Assembly: GCA_937911965.1 (NCBI GenBank)
Contig: CALDPL010000471.1
Location: forward strand, 1 to 8,994
Length of the DNA: 8,994 nt
Direction: 5' to 3'
Source: an uncultured Allomuricauda sp.
Lineage (GTDB): Bacteria; Bacteroidota; Bacteroidia; Flavobacteriales; Flavobacteriaceae
The translations under genes and the position numbers were made by a program. The notes below the pieces were generated by a model that was not told where the DNA came from, did no database searches, and saw only the letters and a program-made list of their open reading frames with translations. This document shows positions 8,007 to 8,994 of this stretch, piece after piece. The stretch's first letter is position 1. Every line of letters begins with the position of its first letter.

Positions 8007-8454
8007 CGTCATCAAAAATCGATTCGGCCAGATCGGCATAGTCCTTCTCCCCTTCCTCAAGGACCTTCTCGTAGAGCTCCTTGTTCCAAATCTCGATCTT
8101 GTCAAAGATCGCATTGAGCACCACTTCCTTCTCGATCTTGGCAAAATCCGCAAGATTCTTGGGAATCTGCAGCCTTCCGGAATCGGCATCGATCGTCACC
8201 TCCTTCATCCCGGCCACAAAATTCCGCACAAAGGCATCGTATTTCCGGTTGATCTTGCTCTTCTTCATCACCTTTACCATCAACTGGTCGAACTCCCGCT
8301 TGGGATACAGTTCCAAACACTGTTGAAAAACGGACCTCTTGATCACAAAACCATCCTTCAGTACGGGCAACAGCTGGTTCTTCAAAGAAATGGGCAACAA
8401 TACCCTTCCCTTGGTGTCCGCTTTGCAATCGTGCTGTCCTATGATATGGGTCAT
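7999..8454 (-). CDS. mraZ: MraZ, SpoVT/AbrB-type transcriptional regulator of the dcw operon
   Basis: MraZ is a ring-forming DNA-binding protein that binds repeated boxes upstream of its own gene and controls the dcw operon. The 151-residue product has two SpoVT-AbrB-like halves, each with the family core: DTKGRVLLP at 13-21 and DADSGRLQIP at 89-98. The second core has Ser-Gly-Arg in place of the Lys-Gly-Arg seen in the first. Between the repeats lie CLELYPKREFD (46-56) and NFVAGMKEV (78-86), typical of the family. The tail is acidic (IFDDDE). It is the first gene of the cluster, with its own promoter and box array just upstream. Its stop (7999-8001) lies inside rsmH. Its GC content (about 52% in one block) is a little lower than that of the genes that follow. 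Confidence 0.96.
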   Translation of the reverse strand: MTHIIGQHDCKADTKGRVLLPISLKNQLLPVLKDGFVIKRSVFQQCLELYPKREFDQLMVKVMKKSKINRKYDAFVRNFVAGMKEVTIDADSGRLQIPKNLADFAKIEKEVVLNAIFDKIEIWNKELYEKVLEEGEKDYADLAESIFDDDE

Positions 8455-8483
8455 TGAGATCCAATTGGTTACTTAATACAACT

Positions 8484-8491
8484 CAAATATA
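8484..8491 (-). promoter_or_regulatory. Bacteroidota-type -7 promoter element for mraZ
   Basis: TATATTTG on the minus strand matches the Bacteroidota -7 consensus TAnnTTTG exactly. It lies 29 nt before the mraZ ATG, giving an expected leader of about 20-25 nt. A TTTG that could act as the -33 element occurs at 8521-8518, but the spacer of 26 nt is longer than the usual 17-23 nt, so the -33 assignment is weak. This would be the promoter of the whole dcw operon. Confidence 0.6.
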
Positions 8492-8501
8492 TATATTTTA
8501 T

Positions 8502-8552
8502 TTCCACTTTTCTCCACCAAACACCACTTTTGTTAATAAATTCCCCACTTTT
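8502..8552 (-). promoter_or_regulatory. Probable MraZ operator: repeated AAAAGTGG boxes
   Basis: On the minus strand AAAAGTGG occurs three times: at 8552-8545, 8531-8524 and 8511-8504. The last two sit in consecutive decamers: AAAAGTGGTG (8531-8522), then the degenerate TTTGGTGGAG (8521-8512), then AAAAGTGGAA (8511-8502). The first copy lies 21 nt further upstream, about two helical turns away. MraZ in Mollicutes is known to bind tandem 10-nt boxes of the form AAAGTG[T/G]NNN, so the match in sequence, period and location is close. The array lies just upstream of the -7 element and covers the expected -33 region, so bound MraZ could block RNA polymerase. Binding itself is an inference. Confidence 0.7.
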
Positions 8553-8686
8553 CGATGAAAATGTACCTTTCGACCCAAAAAATAGCTGCTTCCGAAGGCA
8601 TCCCCTCCCATTCTCCTGGGAAGGATCCAAAAAAAAACTTGCCCCAAATCTGGCGTTTTCCTAAAATCTTTGTGCTGCGAAATGCC

Positions 8687-8694
8687 TATCTTTG
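8687..8694 (+). promoter_or_regulatory. Bacteroidota-type -7 promoter element for the hydrolase gene
   Basis: TATCTTTG matches the TAnnTTTG consensus exactly and ends 26 nt before the ATG at 8721, implying a leader of about 20 nt. A TTTG at 8669-8672 lies only 14 nt upstream, shorter than the usual -33 spacing; no TTG occurs at the expected distance. The -7 element is therefore credible and the -33 element is not established. Confidence 0.5.
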
Positions 8695-8720
8695 GCCTCT
8701 TGTTACCAACTAACTATTGA

Positions 8721-8994
8721 ATGGAAGAACATTTAATTGAAGATGGCAAATACCGATTCATAGAAAAAGGGGAGGGAACTCCCATGATCATCCTTCATGG
8801 ACTCATGGGGGGTTTGAGCAATTTTCAAGGCGTGTCCAACCATTTTCCATCCAAGGGATACAAGGTGCTCATCCCGGAACTCCCCATATACCATATGCCC
8901 ATTCTCAAGACCACGGTAAAGAACTTTGCCAAGTTCCTGGAAGAGTTCATCGAGTTCAAGGGTTTGGAGGACGTCATCCTTTTGGGCAATTCCC
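8721..8994 (+). CDS. Alpha/beta hydrolase, N-terminal 91 residues (cut by window edge)
   Basis: An ATG at 8721 opens a frame that stays open to the right edge (91 codons plus one base). The product begins MEEHLIEDGKYRFIEKGEG and contains the oxyanion-hole region IILHGLMGGLSNF (about 23-35), then ends at VILLGNS (85-91), which is the start of the nucleophile elbow GxSxGG of the alpha/beta hydrolase fold; the last Ser is the probable nucleophile. The substrate cannot be told from this fragment; family members include esterases and other ester or amide hydrolases. No signal peptide is seen, so it is probably cytoplasmic. A hydrolase of this kind beside mraZ is, from memory, a recurrent arrangement in flavobacterial genomes. 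Its transcription is divergent from the dcw operon. Confidence 0.85.
   Translation, partial: MEEHLIEDGKYRFIEKGEGTPMIILHGLMGGLSNFQGVSNHFPSKGYKVLIPELPIYHMPILKTTVKNFAKFLEEFIEFKGLEDVILLGNS

Larger units (their letters stand above)
8455..8720. other. Divergent intergenic region between mraZ and the hydrolase gene
   Basis: These 266 nt separate two outward-transcribed genes. The mraZ-proximal third (about 8460-8560) is AT-rich and holds the minus-strand promoter element and the AAAAGTGG boxes. The hydrolase-proximal end (about 8669-8700) holds a plus-strand TAnnTTTG element. In the middle (8600-8626) is an imperfect inverted repeat, with arms ATCCCCTCCCA and TGGGAAGGAT around a 6-nt loop, followed by an A9 run on the plus strand. 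I saw no open frame with recognisable protein and no tRNA or other structured RNA here. Confidence 0.7.

Noticed and set aside
8007..8189. N-terminal extension of rsmH by 61 codons
   Set aside because: The extension overlaps mraZ in another frame, is Arg-rich without family resemblance, and RsmH homologues begin near the HRPVLL motif.
8102..8464. 120-codon minus-strand frame over mraZ
   Set aside because: It is a shifted reading of mraZ; the mraZ frame has both SpoVT/AbrB cores intact.
8600..8639. Inverted repeat ATCCCCTCCCA / TGGGAAGGAT followed by an A-run, considered as a terminator
   Set aside because: The stem has a mismatch or bulge, the run after it on the plus strand is A rather than T, and no gene ends here because both flanking genes start in this region.
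1..8994. Search for a mobile element, CRISPR array, tRNA or novel defence-type system
   Set aside because: No terminal inverted repeats, transposase or integrase motifs, regularly spaced direct repeats of CRISPR size or cloverleaf were seen; all sizeable coding space is accounted for by known cell wall, division and hydrolase genes.

Overview
The window is a stretch of the division and cell wall (dcw) cluster of a Bacteroidota bacterium, most likely a member of the Flavobacteriaceae. Three things support this. The gene order on the minus strand is mraZ, rsmH, ftsL-like, ftsI with a C-terminal PASTA domain, murE, mraY, murD, ftsW, with no murF between murE and mraY. TAnnTTTG-type promoter elements precede both outward-facing genes. 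The proteins also look flavobacterial. I cannot name a genus from the sequence alone.

Layout, read in the direction of transcription (right to left): a divergent intergenic region (8455-8720) carries the mraZ promoter and a set of MraZ-box-like repeats. The operon then runs mraZ (8454-7999), rsmH (8006-7104), ftsL-like (7107-6781), ftsI (6781-4772), murE (4775-3312), mraY (3304-2084), murD (2083-749) and the first 228 codons of ftsW (684 to the left edge). From mraZ to murD the genes overlap or abut (gaps of at most 7 nt), so one long mRNA with coupled translation is likely. To the right of the intergenic region, the first 91 codons of an alpha/beta hydrolase run on the plus strand to the window end.

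How the genes work together: MraZ is the cluster's DNA-binding regulator. RsmH methylates 16S rRNA. MurE and MurD build the cytoplasmic UDP-MurNAc peptide, and MraY puts it on the lipid carrier to make lipid I. FtsW (SEDS glycosyltransferase) and FtsI (transpeptidase) use the finished lipid II at the division site, and the FtsL-like bitopic protein probably scaffolds or activates them. MurE carries the DNPR motif expected for meso-diaminopimelate addition.

There is no unknown system in this window; every substantial gene belongs to a known family. The observations most worth a second look are (1) a sharp drop in GC and change in codon use inside or near murD, with ftsW and most of murD much more AT-rich than the genes on their right, suggesting a recombination or assembly junction; and (2) an array of decameric AAAAGTGG-type boxes in front of mraZ, which looks like the Bacteroidota form of the MraZ operator.
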